NCBI GenBank assembly: GCA_034408875.1
Contig: JAWXCJ010000032.1
Location: 1 to 24,065, forward strand
Source of the DNA: JANNHK01 sp034408875
GTDB taxonomy: Bacteria > Actinomycetota > Acidimicrobiia > IMCC26256 > PALSA-610
DNA length: 24,065 nucleotides
Reading direction: 5' to 3'
Below the pieces are notes generated by a model. The model was not told the origin of the DNA. It worked only from the letters and a program-made list of their open reading frames with translations, and did not search any database. The translations under genes were made by a program, and so were the position numbers. Within the stretch, counting starts at the first letter, position 1, and every line of letters begins with the position of its first letter. Positions 8,610 to 15,651 of the stretch are shown piece by piece.

Positions 8610-10402
8610 GGCTGGGCCTCCGCGTCAGGCACGGCCGCTTCAGGCGCCGGCAGTTCGGGTGGAGGCGTGTACACCTCGCCGCGGATCTTGTTGCCGGGCG
8701 CGGGCTTCTTGCCCCAGAACGCGGTGAGGAAGTCGCCTTCGTATTCGAACGCCACCCACCGGCCGTTGGTCCAGTTCCATTCCTTCCACGACACGCCGGT
8801 CCAGTTCGTGTCCTTCCAGGACACGCCGGTCCAGGTGCCGTCCTTCCAACTCACGCCGTCCCAGGTTGCGTTTGACCAATCGACGTCCTTCCACGAGACG
8901 CCCGTCCAGTCGTCGCCGGTCCACTGCGACGTCGTCCACATCTGCGGGTCCCACGCTTCGCAGCGCACGTCGATCTCGCCGACGATGTCGGTCGCGACGC
9001 CGTTGCAGTCGGCGACGACGTGCCCGCCGCCGCGGCTCGCCTCGATCGACCCGAGCCCGGTCGCGGGGCGCGGCTGCACCTCGTTCGTCGGTTGGGCTAT
9101 GAGCGCGGCGGCGAGGTCGACGCGCCCGACACCTTGCGCGTTGGGGTTCGCGTTCGGCATGCGATGGGCGGTCGACTTGATCGCGGCCTTCACTTGGTCG
9201 GGAGTGAGTTCGGGTCGAGCTGCGAGCAACAAGGCGACGACGCCGGAGGTCACCGCGCTCGCTTGCGACGTCCCCGACCCGCGGATGTAACTCGGCATCA
9301 CCAATGCCTTGGGGTTGGCGTGCTCGACGGCGGAACCGTACGAACGGCCCGCAAGGATCGTCCGGCCCGGAGCGACGACGTCGGGCTTGGCCACACCTTC
9401 TTGCGTCGGGCCGCGCGACGTCCACTGGGGAATGTTGTCGTTGCCGGGGCTCGCGTCGCCGCGGTCGTTGTAGGCACCGACCGTGAGGACAACGGGATCG
9501 TCGCCGGGCTTCGTCACGGTACCGAACTGCGGCCCACTGTTACCGGCCGCGACGACAACCACGATGCCGAGGTCCCACAGGCGTTCGACCGCGTAGTTGA
9601 GGGGGTCGAGCGCAACGGACTGAGTCGACGGGACACCCCACGCCAGGTTGACGACTCGGATGTTGAACTGGTCGCGGTACGTCGCGATCCAGTGCATGGC
9701 TTCGAGGATCGTCGACACGTCGGTCGCGCCATTCGCGCCCGCGACCTTGACGGCCACGATGTGCGCAGCCGGCGCGACACCGGCAATGGCGCCGCCTTCG
9801 CGCGCCGCCGAGTCGGCGCCGTTCCCCGCGACGAGGGAGGCCATCACGGTTCCGTGCCCGAAGGTGTCGACAACCGTGCCCTCGCCCGAGAAGTCGGGTC
9901 CGTGCACGAGGCGGCCCGCGAGATCGGGCATGGGCGAGACGCCGGTGTCGAGCACCGCAACGCCGATGCCGGCGCCGTAATTTCCGGTCGACCACGCGCT
10001 CGACGCCGTCGTGCTGCGCACGAAGGGGGATGCGACGGTCTCGGGGTCGAAGGTGTTGTCGGCGAACGACGCAGCGCGGTCCGCGGTTACCGCCCGTACG
10101 CCGGGCGCGGCTGCGAGATCCGCCAGCCGCGATGCGGGAACGGTCGCGGCGACGCCGTCGACGACGGGGAGCGGCGCGGTGACGGTCCCACCGGCCTGAC
10201 GGACGGCGTCGTCGACCGCAGCGGTCGCGGTCACGCCGGCGACGACGACCGGAACCATTGCCGAACCACGCGTCGGCAGCCCCGGGTCGAGACCCGAAGG
10301 CGTCGCCAACGCCGCGGTCGGCGTCGTCAGCGGTGCGGCCGCTGCGACGACCAGACCCACGAGCACAATGCGCGCGGCGCAACGCCGAAACCGGACATCC
10401 AT
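8606..10402 (-). CDS. Secreted S8 subtilisin-family serine protease with Wx4 repeat tail
   Basis: This is a secreted subtilase of 598 residues from the ATG at 10402. A GAGGGGGGC ribosome binding site supports that start over an in-frame GTG 18 bp upstream. The signal peptide (CAARIVLVGLVVAAAAPLT) is followed by an inhibitor-like propeptide to about residue 115. The triad is intact: Asp152 in VAVLDTGVS, His183 in FGHGT and Ser379 in SGTSQAS, with oxyanion Asn288 in AAGNSG. After the catalytic domain, about residues 484-549 carry a tryptophan at every fifth position, and the protein ends in a Pro/Ala/Glu-rich tail. Two cysteines just before the repeat could form a disulfide. The GGDEF-EAL gene follows with a 4-bp overlap, linking an external protease to c-di-GMP signalling. 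Substrates are unknown. Confidence 0.93.
   Translation of the reverse strand: MDVRFRRCAARIVLVGLVVAAAAPLTTPTAALATPSGLDPGLPTRGSAMVPVVVAGVTATAAVDDAVRQAGGTVTAPLPVVDGVAATVPASRLADLAAAPGVRAVTADRAASFADNTFDPETVASPFVRSTTASSAWSTGNYGAGIGVAVLDTGVSPMPDLAGRLVHGPDFSGEGTVVDTFGHGTVMASLVAGNGADSAAREGGAIAGVAPAAHIVAVKVAGANGATDVSTILEAMHWIATYRDQFNIRVVNLAWGVPSTQSVALDPLNYAVERLWDLGIVVVVAAGNSGPQFGTVTKPGDDPVVLTVGAYNDRGDASPGNDNIPQWTSRGPTQEGVAKPDVVAPGRTILAGRSYGSAVEHANPKALVMPSYIRGSGTSQASAVTSGVVALLLAARPELTPDQVKAAIKSTAHRMPNANPNAQGVGRVDLAAALIAQPTNEVQPRPATGLGSIEASRGGGHVVADCNGVATDIVGEIDVRCEAWDPQMWTTSQWTGDDWTGVSWKDVDWSNATWDGVSWKDGTWTGVSWKDTNWTGVSWKEWNWTNGRWVAFEYEGDFLTAFWGKKPAPGNKIRGEVYTPPPELPAPEAAVPDAEAQP
8756..8953 (-). repeat. 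Tryptophan pentapeptide (Wx4) repeat inside the subtilase gene
   Basis: Translated on the minus strand, this 198-nt stretch gives 66 residues in which 14 tryptophans fall exactly five apart. The pentads include WTGVS, WKDVD, WSNAT, WDGVS, WKDGT and WKDTN, so most of the tract is a 10-residue alternation of WTGVS and WKDxx. At DNA level the alternation shows as near-identical 30-bp units. The strict five-residue spacing resembles the register of right-handed pentapeptide-repeat beta-helices, but with Trp as the periodic residue. Some actinobacterial subtilases have Trp-rich tails. The structure is inference. Confidence 0.85.
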
Positions 10403-10509
10403 CCTGCCTGCCCCCCTCACTCAGCCCCCGCAGAATGAGTACAACCAACCTGCAACCTCCTGATCGGAGGGGCGGGCAGGAGGCTGAGCGTTTCGGTAGA
10501 AGAATGTTC

Positions 10510-10558
10510 CGCCCCTCGGCTGGGGCGACCGTTCATTGCGTCGAAACGGCGTCGAAAC
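10510..10558. promoter_or_regulatory. Hairpin and tandem 11-bp repeat upstream of the subtilase gene
   Basis: CGCCCC at 10510-10515 and GGGGCG at 10522-10527 form a perfect 6-bp stem with a six-base loop. GCGTCGAAAC occurs twice at 10538-10547 and 10549-10558, an 11-bp spacing of about one helical turn. Both lie 110-155 bp upstream of the minus-strand subtilase start. They could be a regulator site and a leader or terminator structure, but no regulator is known and the match may be chance. Confidence 0.25.
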
Positions 10559-10631
10559 ATCGGGTCCGTACCTTGCGCAGCGTCGGGTTCACCGGCACGC
10601 ACCAGGTCGTCGTCGCATTCGGCGCGGCATA

Positions 10632-10665
10632 AGCGGGGGCAGGATTTGGACCTGCGACTTCGGGT
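10632..10665 (-). other. tRNA 3'-half-like remnant (possible att scar)
   Basis: On the minus strand this reads as the end of a tRNA. ACCCGAAG is like the 3' anticodon stem and variable loop, then GCAGG-TCCAAAT-CCTGC gives a perfect T-arm with a seven-base loop (one C where T is usual), then a CCCCGCT acceptor strand. It most resembles the 3' half of an actinobacterial Met tRNA. No matching 5' half, D-arm or normal anticodon loop lies upstream, because that DNA is the end of hipA, whose stop is 15 bp away. Tyrosine-recombinase islands commonly leave a 3' tRNA fragment at one end, so this may mark an island boundary. No CCA is encoded. Confidence 0.4.
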
Positions 10666-10680
10666 AGCGCACGCGCTCCG

Positions 10681-11910
10681 CTACACGGCTCCGCGGAGGC
10701 GTGCGAGTTGCTGTTCGACAAGCCCGGGGATGTCCGCGGGGAGCCCTTCGGTCTCCTCGCGTGCGGCGGCGATCGCCGCTGGGCTGCGCGCGATGACGTC
10801 CTCGACGATGCCCCTGGCGCGTCGGCGCGACAAGCCCCAGCCGGCGGCCTCGTTGACGATCCGGTCGGCCGTCACACGATTGCTGCGGCGAACGTTGTCA
10901 ATGTGCATCGCGAGCCGGTCGTCGCCATAGAACAGCGACGACACGAGGTCGTACAACGGTGCGAGGTGCAACGCGCCCGAAGGCTGGTGCAGCAGCGAGA
11001 AGTTCTTGGCGTGCGCATCGCCGTTGCCGATGAGCACGTTCACCATGACCGCGCGGAGCAACGCCTCGACCGCATCGGCTCGTGCTGCGCTTTGGAGGAT
11101 GTTCGCAACCGTGCGGAGTGACGGACCGCCATCGTCTTCGTACTTCTGGTCGGGCGGCGTCCCGGTCGCCTGGCAGAAATCCTCCTGGTGCAGTCGCTCG
11201 ACGGATCCGTCGTCGTGGACGATGCGGTCGTACCTCTCGATGACGATCAGCTTCCGCCCGGCAATGTCGGTCGTGTCTACCGACGCAACGTCGAGGCCCA
11301 GGTGCTTGGCGAAACGCATGCAGAACGACTCGTTTTCAACCGTCATCGGGTAAGCGGCGATCTCGGGCTTGAGTATGTGCGTCGACGGCGTGCCGTCGAC
11401 CGGACGGCCCCACGCGCCATCCGGCATCCGCGTCAGGAGCAGTTTCTCCTGCACGCCCGCGAGCGAGATCCGCACGCGTGCTCCTGCGCCCAACGGCGCG
11501 CTGCGCAGGTTCACAACGAGCTCGTCCAGCTCCTTGTCGTGCAAAGGATCAGCGGTGCGCGTCGTGGCGCGCACGGGCTCGGGCTCGTCGGCGAGCTGGA
11601 CGATCAATGCGCCCGCGCAGTCTCGTCCGAGCTCGCGGATGAGCCCGAACGTGTCGCTGTCGCGAACGCCGAAATCTCTCGCGATGATCCTGCGGGGCTC
11701 TCCTTCCGGGAGGAGCCCGTCAAGGAACGCGCGCAGGACACCTTGCGGATACGGCTCCGCGGTCAGCGGCAGCGACAACGACAACACCGGCGTGCCGAGG
11801 TCGTAGCGTTCGAGCGCTTCGTGGGTGTACGTCATGCGCAGCCGACTTCGTTCTCGCGTGATAACCGCGACGCGAAGCCCGTTCAGCCAAACTGCGAGGT
11901 CATCGGCCAC
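10681..11910 (-). CDS. hipA: HipA-family serine/threonine kinase toxin, module 1
   Basis: HipA toxins phosphorylate a translation-related target (glutamyl-tRNA synthetase in E. coli) and cause dormancy. They are held in check by HipB. The 409-residue product has the complete E. coli-type layout. An N-terminal subdomain (HipA N1) runs to about residue 105 and includes LPEGEPR. The glycine-rich ISLAGVQEKLLLT loop comes next, then the ATP lysine in HILKP (about Lys181), ERYDR, HQEDFCQA, and the catalytic segment IGNGDAHAKNFSLL (Asp298, Asn303). The metal aspartate follows in LAPLYDLVSS (about Asp321). It is encoded directly after hipB, with a one-base overlap at 11910, so toxin synthesis follows antitoxin. 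The last codons run up to a tRNA-like remnant. All catalytic residues are present, so the toxin is probably active. Confidence 0.93.
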   Translation of the reverse strand: MADDLAVWLNGLRVAVITRERSRLRMTYTHEALERYDLGTPVLSLSLPLTAEPYPQGVLRAFLDGLLPEGEPRRIIARDFGVRDSDTFGLIRELGRDCAGALIVQLADEPEPVRATTRTADPLHDKELDELVVNLRSAPLGAGARVRISLAGVQEKLLLTRMPDGAWGRPVDGTPSTHILKPEIAAYPMTVENESFCMRFAKHLGLDVASVDTTDIAGRKLIVIERYDRIVHDDGSVERLHQEDFCQATGTPPDQKYEDDGGPSLRTVANILQSAARADAVEALLRAVMVNVLIGNGDAHAKNFSLLHQPSGALHLAPLYDLVSSLFYGDDRLAMHIDNVRRSNRVTADRIVNEAAGWGLSRRRARGIVEDVIARSPAAIAAAREETEGLPADIPGLVEQQLARLRGAV

Positions 11911-12155
11911 TACCAGTCGGCCCGCTCGAGCGACATGCGCACACCAAGCTGCGAGAGCACGCGCAGGATGCGCCTCAGCTGCTCGGTCTCCCGCCCCTGC
12001 TCCAGCGCCGACAAGTAGCTGCGGTGGAGGCCGGCCTGCTCGGCCAGCTCGGCCTGAGAGAGTCCGGCCTCATGCCGGTAGTGCCTGATCGCGGCGCCCA
12101 GCGACGCCGGTGTGTACACCCGGAACGGCTTCTCATTGTGCGGTGATGTCTCCAT
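11910..12155 (-). CDS. hipB: HipB-family HTH antitoxin, module 1
   Basis: HipB proteins bind HipA and repress their own operon through a Cro/cI-type helix-turn-helix. This 81-residue protein has the HTH_3 fold from about residue 19 to 73 (IRHYRHEAGLSQAELAEQAG, then HRSYLSALEQGR), with the usual recognition helix. The ATG at 12155 lies only a few bases downstream of the predicted transcription start, so the mRNA may be leaderless or nearly so. The next in-frame start, a GTG at about 12119, would remove the N-terminal tail but keep the HTH. The stop overlaps the hipA start by one base. Inverted GACAT-type repeats overlap the promoter and are its likely operators. Confidence 0.9.
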   Translation of the reverse strand: METSPHNEKPFRVYTPASLGAAIRHYRHEAGLSQAELAEQAGLHRSYLSALEQGRETEQLRRILRVLSQLGVRMSLERADW

Positions 12156-12157
12156 TT

Positions 12158-12218
12158 CCCGACATCATATCTATGTCGGGATATTAAGACAAGCATGAAT
12201 GTCTCGTTATCTAGACAT
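12158..12218 (-). promoter_or_regulatory. hipBA module 1 promoter with overlapping operators
   Basis: Reading the minus strand, TTGTCT (12187-12192) and TATGAT (12164-12169) are separated by 17 bp, a good sigma-70-type promoter. Transcription would begin about two bases before the hipB ATG. Three palindromes built from the same half-site lie across it. CCCGACAT (12158-12165) with ATGTCGGG (12173-12180) covers the -10. AGACA (12187-12191) with TGTCT (12200-12204) covers the -35. ATGTCT (12199-12204) with AGACAT (12213-12218) lies just upstream. HipB occupancy would block polymerase, as expected for toxin-antitoxin autoregulation. Confidence 0.7.
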
Positions 12219-12249
12219 CAGTTCGACGATGAGTCCTCCTTGCCGGCGG

Positions 12250-12987
12250 CTACGCGGCTTTGTACGTGCTCGGTCCGGGGAGTTGCTCGTGCCGGTTGGC
12301 GGGGATGAGTTTGCGGCCGAGTCGCACAATCTGCTCGATCGGCCAATAGATCAGGTAGTAGGCGCCGATTGCGGTGAGCGCGGGTACGGCAACGCCCCAC
12401 AGCGCGTAGCCCGCGACGAGCCCGGCCCAGTACTGGCGGCCCCACAACGGACACGTCACAAGTGGGCCCAGCAGCGCGACGGCGACCTGGCCCCAGTTCT
12501 GGTTCGTGATGCCGTCGACGACCACCCACGTTCCCGCGAACGCGCACAACGCCCACACGATGATGCAGATCAATCCCCACGGCCGTGCGCTCACACGCGT
12601 GGCCAGTGCGGTTGCACTCCACATCACGCGGCCCCGCACCGGGGGAACACCGAGCGCGTCCATCGCGGTCAGAAAGGTGCGGTCCGCGTTCACTCGGTCG
12701 GGGGTCGCGGTGTCGGCGCGGACGAGTTGGTCGTGCAGGAGCGCGGCGGGTGTGTGGCGCCCGGTGCGGTTGACGAACCACGTCATGTACGACGGGATCG
12801 ACGCGAAGTCGGTGACACCGAGTGCGTCGTCGGACACTGCGACCGCTTCCCCGTCGACGGGCCGGTAGGCAAACGACGCGCGCAGCCGGAACCCGTTGTC
12901 GTCGACCTGCTCGATCACGAACCGCGCGGGCAGGTTTCCCTGCTCGTCGGAGAACGGCCGGGTATCGCCCATCCAGGTGAAGGTCAT
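12250..12987 (-). CDS. DUF1353-like domain fused to a membrane region
   Basis: The start chosen is the ATG at 12987, which has a GGAGG ribosome binding site ten bases upstream. A longer frame reaches into a beta-lactamase remnant and is unlikely. Residues 1-115 resemble DUF1353, a small domain common in phages and prophages: a beta-rich start, then GVTDFASIPSYM (about 57-68) and PAALLHDQLVR (about 80-90). The domain's function is unknown. Residues 135-222 form about four hydrophobic segments (LICIIVWALCAFAGTWVV and YWAGLVAGYALWGVAVPALT among them), and the last 20 residues are polar. The fusion suggests a phage-type cytoplasmic domain held at the membrane. It lies upstream of hipBA module 1 in the same direction, 94 bp before hipB. 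Confidence 0.65.
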   Translation of the reverse strand: MTFTWMGDTRPFSDEQGNLPARFVIEQVDDNGFRLRASFAYRPVDGEAVAVSDDALGVTDFASIPSYMTWFVNRTGRHTPAALLHDQLVRADTATPDRVNADRTFLTAMDALGVPPVRGRVMWSATALATRVSARPWGLICIIVWALCAFAGTWVVVDGITNQNWGQVAVALLGPLVTCPLWGRQYWAGLVAGYALWGVAVPALTAIGAYYLIYWPIEQIVRLGRKLIPANRHEQLPGPSTYKAA

Positions 12988-13024
12988 CAGCGCGCGGCCT
13001 CCTCGTCGAGTCCCTGCAAGTATC

Positions 13025-13138
13025 GTCGACACCCAGTTCGCCCTCGCGAGCGGGACGAAGGGGCTGACGGCACTCCAACGAGTCGCGCCTCGCAGTGGTG
13101 GGCAGTGGCGACGGAGGAATCTTCTCCACGGCCGTCGA
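13025..13138 (+). pseudogene. Remnant of a beta-lactamase-family gene, internally deleted
   Basis: Two blocks copy the serine hydrolase gene at 22-23 kb. Bases 13025-13075 match 22173-22223 with one mismatch. Bases 13075-13134 match 22681-22740 without mismatch, and similarity fades by 13138. The 458 bp between the blocks in the source are missing here, which shifts the frame. The first block still encodes the SGTK active-site motif and the second encodes GSGDGGIFSTA, after which the frame hits a stop. It has no start and is not functional. It lies just upstream of the DUF1353-like gene's ribosome binding site and reads in the opposite direction to it. Confidence 0.9.
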
Positions 13139-13220
13139 TGCCGCGCGCCGAACCGCGTGCGGGCCCGGCGTTCACCTTCGATGACACGCGAGCCCGTCCG
13201 GGAGGGGTCGCGTCAGGGCT

Positions 13221-14471
13221 TCATTCGAGGGTGGCGTAGTTGGTGTTGCGGTCGGTGAGGCGGGTGCCCCCGACGGCCGCGACGCAGTCGCGAAGGTCGG
13301 CGAGGTACTCCTCGATCACCGGGGCGTTGCCGGCACTTACCGTGGAATGCAACGAGTCCGGAGGCTTCTGGCGGTCGTGGAACCAACCCTTGGCCTGGAG
13401 GGCGTCGCCGAGCGCGAAGACGTCGAGGTCGTCCTCGAACCCGGTCGCGGCGGTCATGGCGACGAGGTGAGCCTCGGGTTCGCCCAGCACCGCCAAGCCG
13501 GGAATGGATCGAATGCCGCTCACCATTCGGTCGCGGGTATCGAGGGTGAGCCGGGTGAGGCGCTGATAGCCGTCGGTGCCGAGGTGATGCAGGATCGCCC
13601 ACGCGCAGGCCATCGGCAGTGCCGGCCGGGTGCCCTGCATGCCGGGGGAGGCGTAGAACCCGCCGAGCCAATCGTCGAACACGAACGTCTGGTATCGGCG
13701 CAACGCTTTGGTGCGGTGCAAGATCACCGAGGCGCCCTTGGGGGCGTAACCGAGCTTGTGGATGTCGGCGGAGATCGTGGTTACCCCGTCGACCCGGAAG
13801 TCCCACGGACGCACCGGGTAGCCAAGCTGCTCCATGAACGGCAGCACGAAACCGCCCATGCACGCGTCGGTGTGAAAGCTCGCCCCCACCGCGACGGCGA
13901 GGGCGGCGAGCTCGGGAATCGGGTCCACGACGCCTTGCGGGTACTGGGGGGCGGAGCCGACGACGAGGACGGTGTTGTCGTTGACGAGGTCAGCGGCAGC
14001 CGTGACGTCGGCGCGCCAGTCGGCGTCGACGGGCACTTTGTGCACGTGGATGCCGAAGTAATGCGCGGCCTTGTGGAACGCGGCGTGGGCGCTGATCGGC
14101 AGGACCATCTCGGGCGCGGTGATCCCGCGTTCCTCGCGGCCTCGTTCCCGGGCCGCCTTGACGGCGCAGAGGATGCTCTCGGTGCCGCCCGAGGTCATGA
14201 ACCCCGCCGCCTCGGAACCGTGGAGCAGATCGGCGGTGATGCCCACCACGTCAGACTGGATCCGCCCCAGGCTCGGGAACGCCAATGTGTTGAGGGCGTT
14301 GTCGTGGAGGAACGCAGCGGCCACCCGCTCGAGGAGCGCGTGGGCCACGGGACCGGCGTCGTAGACCATCCCGAAGGTTCGGCCATCCTGCCAGCGGACG
14401 TCGTGGGCGCGCATCGACTGCAGCGCATCAAGGATGTCTTCGGGCGTCTGGCCCACGTCGGGCAATGGCAC
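13221..14471 (-). CDS. Sphingosine-1-phosphate-lyase-like PLP enzyme
   Basis: S1P lyases use pyridoxal phosphate to cleave phosphorylated sphingoid bases, by retro-aldol cleavage, into a fatty aldehyde and phosphoethanolamine. Related enzymes in the fold are amino-acid decarboxylases. This 416-residue protein contains FMTSGGTESI (about 91-100, PLP phosphate), HTDACMGGFVLPFME (about 200-214) and ISADIHKLGYAPKGAS (about 233-248) with Schiff-base Lys239. DWLGGFYASPGMQGTRP follows. These four blocks follow eukaryotic and Legionella S1P lyases much more closely than glutamate decarboxylases, and there is no membrane anchor, as in bacterial lyases. It is the last gene of a five-gene minus-strand operon, 27 bp after the DUF2817 gene. 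The actual substrate is not proven; a general group II decarboxylase activity remains possible. Confidence 0.85.
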   Translation of the reverse strand: MPLPDVGQTPEDILDALQSMRAHDVRWQDGRTFGMVYDAGPVAHALLERVAAAFLHDNALNTLAFPSLGRIQSDVVGITADLLHGSEAAGFMTSGGTESILCAVKAARERGREERGITAPEMVLPISAHAAFHKAAHYFGIHVHKVPVDADWRADVTAAADLVNDNTVLVVGSAPQYPQGVVDPIPELAALAVAVGASFHTDACMGGFVLPFMEQLGYPVRPWDFRVDGVTTISADIHKLGYAPKGASVILHRTKALRRYQTFVFDDWLGGFYASPGMQGTRPALPMACAWAILHHLGTDGYQRLTRLTLDTRDRMVSGIRSIPGLAVLGEPEAHLVAMTAATGFEDDLDVFALGDALQAKGWFHDRQKPPDSLHSTVSAGNAPVIEEYLADLRDCVAAVGGTRLTDRNTNYATLE

Positions 14472-14498
14472 GGCCGGGAGCGTAGGCGAGTCCGGCCC

Positions 14499-15584
14499 TC
14501 AGCCCCAGGCGATCACGGCGGCGAGCGACCGAACGAGCGCGACCCGTAGGCCGCCGGCCGCGGTGTCGGCCCACGCCGGATCCTCCGGGGTGAAGCACCG
14601 CCGGTAGGCCCACACCGCCTCGGCGTGGCGGGGGTTGTCGCGGTCGCCGCGGCGATGCACCCACTGCTCCTGGTAGGTGGCGCCGAGCTGGGTGAGGTCG
14701 TCGACGGTGCCGACCTCGAGGCATGTGGCGAAGCACGCGGCCGCGGGGAGCACCGCGCCGAAACCGTTGGCGATCTGGCCTGACTTCGGCCCGGTCGTGG
14801 CCTCGGGGTTGGCGGTTGTGGCCTCGACCCGACCGAAGATCGATCGCAGGAACTGCTCCTGATCCGAGCCGGGCGGCTGGTCGCACAACGCCGTCAGCTC
14901 GCCGCACGGACCGTGGCCGGTGTGCAGGTCGACGGTGAACACCCGCCGCGCGCCGCTCAGCCGTTCGCCGATCAGCGCTTCGAGGAGCCGATTCGACTGC
15001 TCGGTGCGGTCGCCGCCGAAGTGGAGCCCGTCGCGGTGGCGGTACTGCCCCACGGTGATGGCGTCGCGCACCCAAGCAAGGCCCCGTTCCGCCACAAACG
15101 CGCGGGCGGTGGCCAACAGCTCGTCCACCGGCGGCAGCTCGTCGGTGTCCGGACAAGCCAAGGAATGCAGCTCGTCGTAGGCGTCGTTGGGGACCGCCTC
15201 GTTCTCGTCGCGCCGCCAGTTGCGGTTGAGATCGACGTTCGCTTCGTTCTGTCGGCGCCCCCACGCCATCCCCCACGGGTTGACCGCGTGCACCACCACC
15301 ACCCCGACATCGGTCGGCCAGCCCGTCGGGTCCACGCGCCCCAACAGGTCGATCTGCGCGGCCGAGCCGACGAACCCCTCGACCCCGTGCACGCCCGACA
15401 GCACCACCAGCGCCCGTTCGGGTCGCGCGGCGCCGATCGTCACCGCGTCGATCGACAGCTCCAGGTCGTCGGGGCCACGAGCGTCGAGCCGAAGTGCCTC
15501 GACCTCGAGGCCGGCGTCGGCGCCGGCACGCCGGAAGCGCGCGCGGCACTCCTCGTAGGTCTGCGGCAAAGAGGACACGCCCAC
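14499..15584 (-). CDS. DUF2817 / M14-like zinc carboxypeptidase family protein
   Basis: M14-type hydrolases cleave C-terminal peptide or amide bonds with a zinc ion. The GTG at 15584 gives 361 residues starting VGVSSLPQTYEE; a second GTG two codons later is equally possible. The frame stays open 40 codons further but codes only basic low-quality sequence there. Zinc ligands are visible in SGVHGVEGFVGSA (HxxE at about His66-Glu69) and in VFTVDLHTGHG (about His221). ANVDLNRNWRR (about 115-125) matches the family's substrate-binding Asn-Arg segment, and CLEVGTVDD (about Glu290) supplies the likely catalytic glutamate. There is no signal peptide, so it acts in the cytosol. It lies between the SnoaL-like gene and the S1P-lyase-like gene. 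An amidase role on an N-acylated substrate would fit the operon, but this is inference. Confidence 0.85.
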   Translation of the reverse strand: MGVSSLPQTYEECRARFRRAGADAGLEVEALRLDARGPDDLELSIDAVTIGAARPERALVVLSGVHGVEGFVGSAAQIDLLGRVDPTGWPTDVGVVVVHAVNPWGMAWGRRQNEANVDLNRNWRRDENEAVPNDAYDELHSLACPDTDELPPVDELLATARAFVAERGLAWVRDAITVGQYRHRDGLHFGGDRTEQSNRLLEALIGERLSGARRVFTVDLHTGHGPCGELTALCDQPPGSDQEQFLRSIFGRVEATTANPEATTGPKSGQIANGFGAVLPAAACFATCLEVGTVDDLTQLGATYQEQWVHRRGDRDNPRHAEAVWAYRRCFTPEDPAWADTAAGGLRVALVRSLAAVIAWG

Positions 15585-15651
15585 CGAGCGAGTATTCCAC
15601 GGCCCCCGGCCCGCCCCGCGGCCGACAAGGCCAGGCGCGGTTCGGCGAGGA

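Noticed and set aside
10620..10700. A complete tRNA gene
   Set aside because: Only the T-arm and acceptor 3' strand are normal. No matching 5' acceptor strand, D-arm or seven-base anticodon loop can be folded upstream.
12988..13032. Longer start of the DUF1353-like protein
   Set aside because: The extra 15 residues come from the antisense strand of the beta-lactamase remnant, and the ATG at 12987 has a GGAGG site at proper distance.
12199..13239. Long plus-strand frame opposite the DUF1353-like gene
   Set aside because: It is the antisense shadow of that gene with Arg/Pro/His-rich composition. Its frame only touches the beta-lactamase remnant by chance.
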